This document shows positions 63,815 to 64,000 of a DNA stretch of 64,000 bases, in pieces. Source of the stretch: Pusillimonas sp. TS35. Lineage in GTDB: Bacteria > Pseudomonadota > Gammaproteobacteria > Burkholderiales > Burkholderiaceae_B. Position numbers and translations under genes: made by a program. The notes beneath the pieces are model-generated. The model did not search any database, was not told where the DNA came from, and saw only the letters and a list, made by a program, of their open reading frames with translations. The stretch covers positions 496,001-560,000 of the forward strand of contig NZ_WWER01000001.1 in NCBI RefSeq assembly GCF_009857885.1, given 5' to 3'. The first letter of the stretch is position 1, and every line of letters begins with the position of its first letter.

Positions 63815-64000
63815 ATGATCAACCGCAATGCCTGGATCGAAGATTTCCAGAAGAACGTCTCCGACCTCATCGCCAAAAGCCCCGCTGCAGACATCGAACG
63901 CAACGTAAAGGCCATGATGGCGCAAACATTCTCGCGCATGGATTTGATCACGCGCGACGAGTTCGATGTTCAGGCCCAGTTGCTCGAACGTGCCTTGGCG
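63815..64000 (+). CDS. ubiK: UbiK/YqiC-family accessory factor (partial, runs off the window)
   Basis: The first 62 residues of a protein starting MINRNAWIEDFQKNVSDLIAK, with MMAQTFSRMDLITRDEFDVQ further on. These match the BMFP/UbiK family of about 80-100 residues, a trimeric coiled-coil factor that assists ubiquinone synthesis at the membrane. AAGGAGG lies upstream (63803-63809). The gene is cut by the window end. Its closeness to glnK is usual in betaproteobacteria. Confidence 0.85.
   Translation, partial: MINRNAWIEDFQKNVSDLIAKSPAADIERNVKAMMAQTFSRMDLITRDEFDVQAQLLERALA

Overview
The window is a 64 kb piece of a GC-rich betaproteobacterial chromosome. It most resembles Burkholderiales of the Alcaligenaceae type (Bordetella, Achromobacter or Pusillimonas relatives). 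The evidence is a Bug-family tripartite tricarboxylate transporter (TTT), a BPSS1780-type membrane protein, the leuCDB-asd-fimV-truA-trpF order, a regulatory phosphotransferase set beside glutathione synthetase, and an amtB/glnK pair with a sigma-54 promoter. I saw no insertion sequence, prophage, rRNA or CRISPR array. Genes fill most of the window on both strands.

Layout. 0-8 kb: two tandem TerC-family membrane proteins, a 41-residue membrane peptide, the haem genes hemC-hemD-hemX-hemY, inorganic pyrophosphatase and a fumarylacetoacetate-hydrolase-family enzyme. 8-18 kb: a compact Tad/Flp-type pilus or secretion locus on the + strand. It has a Flp-like pilin, a large TadG/TadE-like protein, an unknown exported protein, CpaB, a CpaC secretin, a CpaF ATPase with an N-terminal FHA domain, TadB, TadC and a DUF192 protein. 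17.7-29 kb: housekeeping genes, including homoserine kinase, the formaldehyde-detoxification pair fghA/frmA, dusA, a CBS protein, a YihY membrane protein, selO, aroC and an M48 lipoprotein protease. 29-42 kb: a catabolic island with an IclR regulator, a TTT transporter, an LDH2-type dehydrogenase, an SDR, a TRAP transporter, an IlvD/Edd dehydratase and an FAD-linked 2-hydroxyacid dehydrogenase. 42-54 kb: leuCDB, asd, a short fimV, truA, an orphan TRAP QM pair, trpF and kynU. 54-64 kb: tRNA-Val, thrS, infC, gshB, a regulatory PTS (EIIA, HPr, EI), amtB/glnK, two small lipoproteins and the start of a ubiK-like gene.

The most interesting signal is upstream of thrS. A short ORF reads Met-Cys-Thr-Asn-Thr-Thr-Arg-Thr-Thr-Thr-Arg-His-Cys-stop. 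It is followed by mutually exclusive protector, antiterminator and terminator stems, and then directly by thrS. This is the full layout of a ribosome-mediated transcription attenuator for threonyl-tRNA synthetase, analogous to pheM-pheST in enterics. Other regulatory signals are a hairpin that would bury the ribosome-binding site of the Flp-like pilin, a textbook sigma-54 promoter with two plausible NtrC sites upstream of glnK-amtB, an ATC start codon on infC, paired AT-rich palindromes between the IclR gene and its divergent transporter operon, and three DnaA-box-like 9-mers within 35 bp.

Several neighbourhoods look rearranged relative to the common betaproteobacterial order: infC lacks rpmI-rplT downstream, trpF lacks trpB, gshB lacks gshA, and a TRAP pair separates truA from trpF. 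All calls come from reading the sequence and from knowledge of the families. No database search was run.
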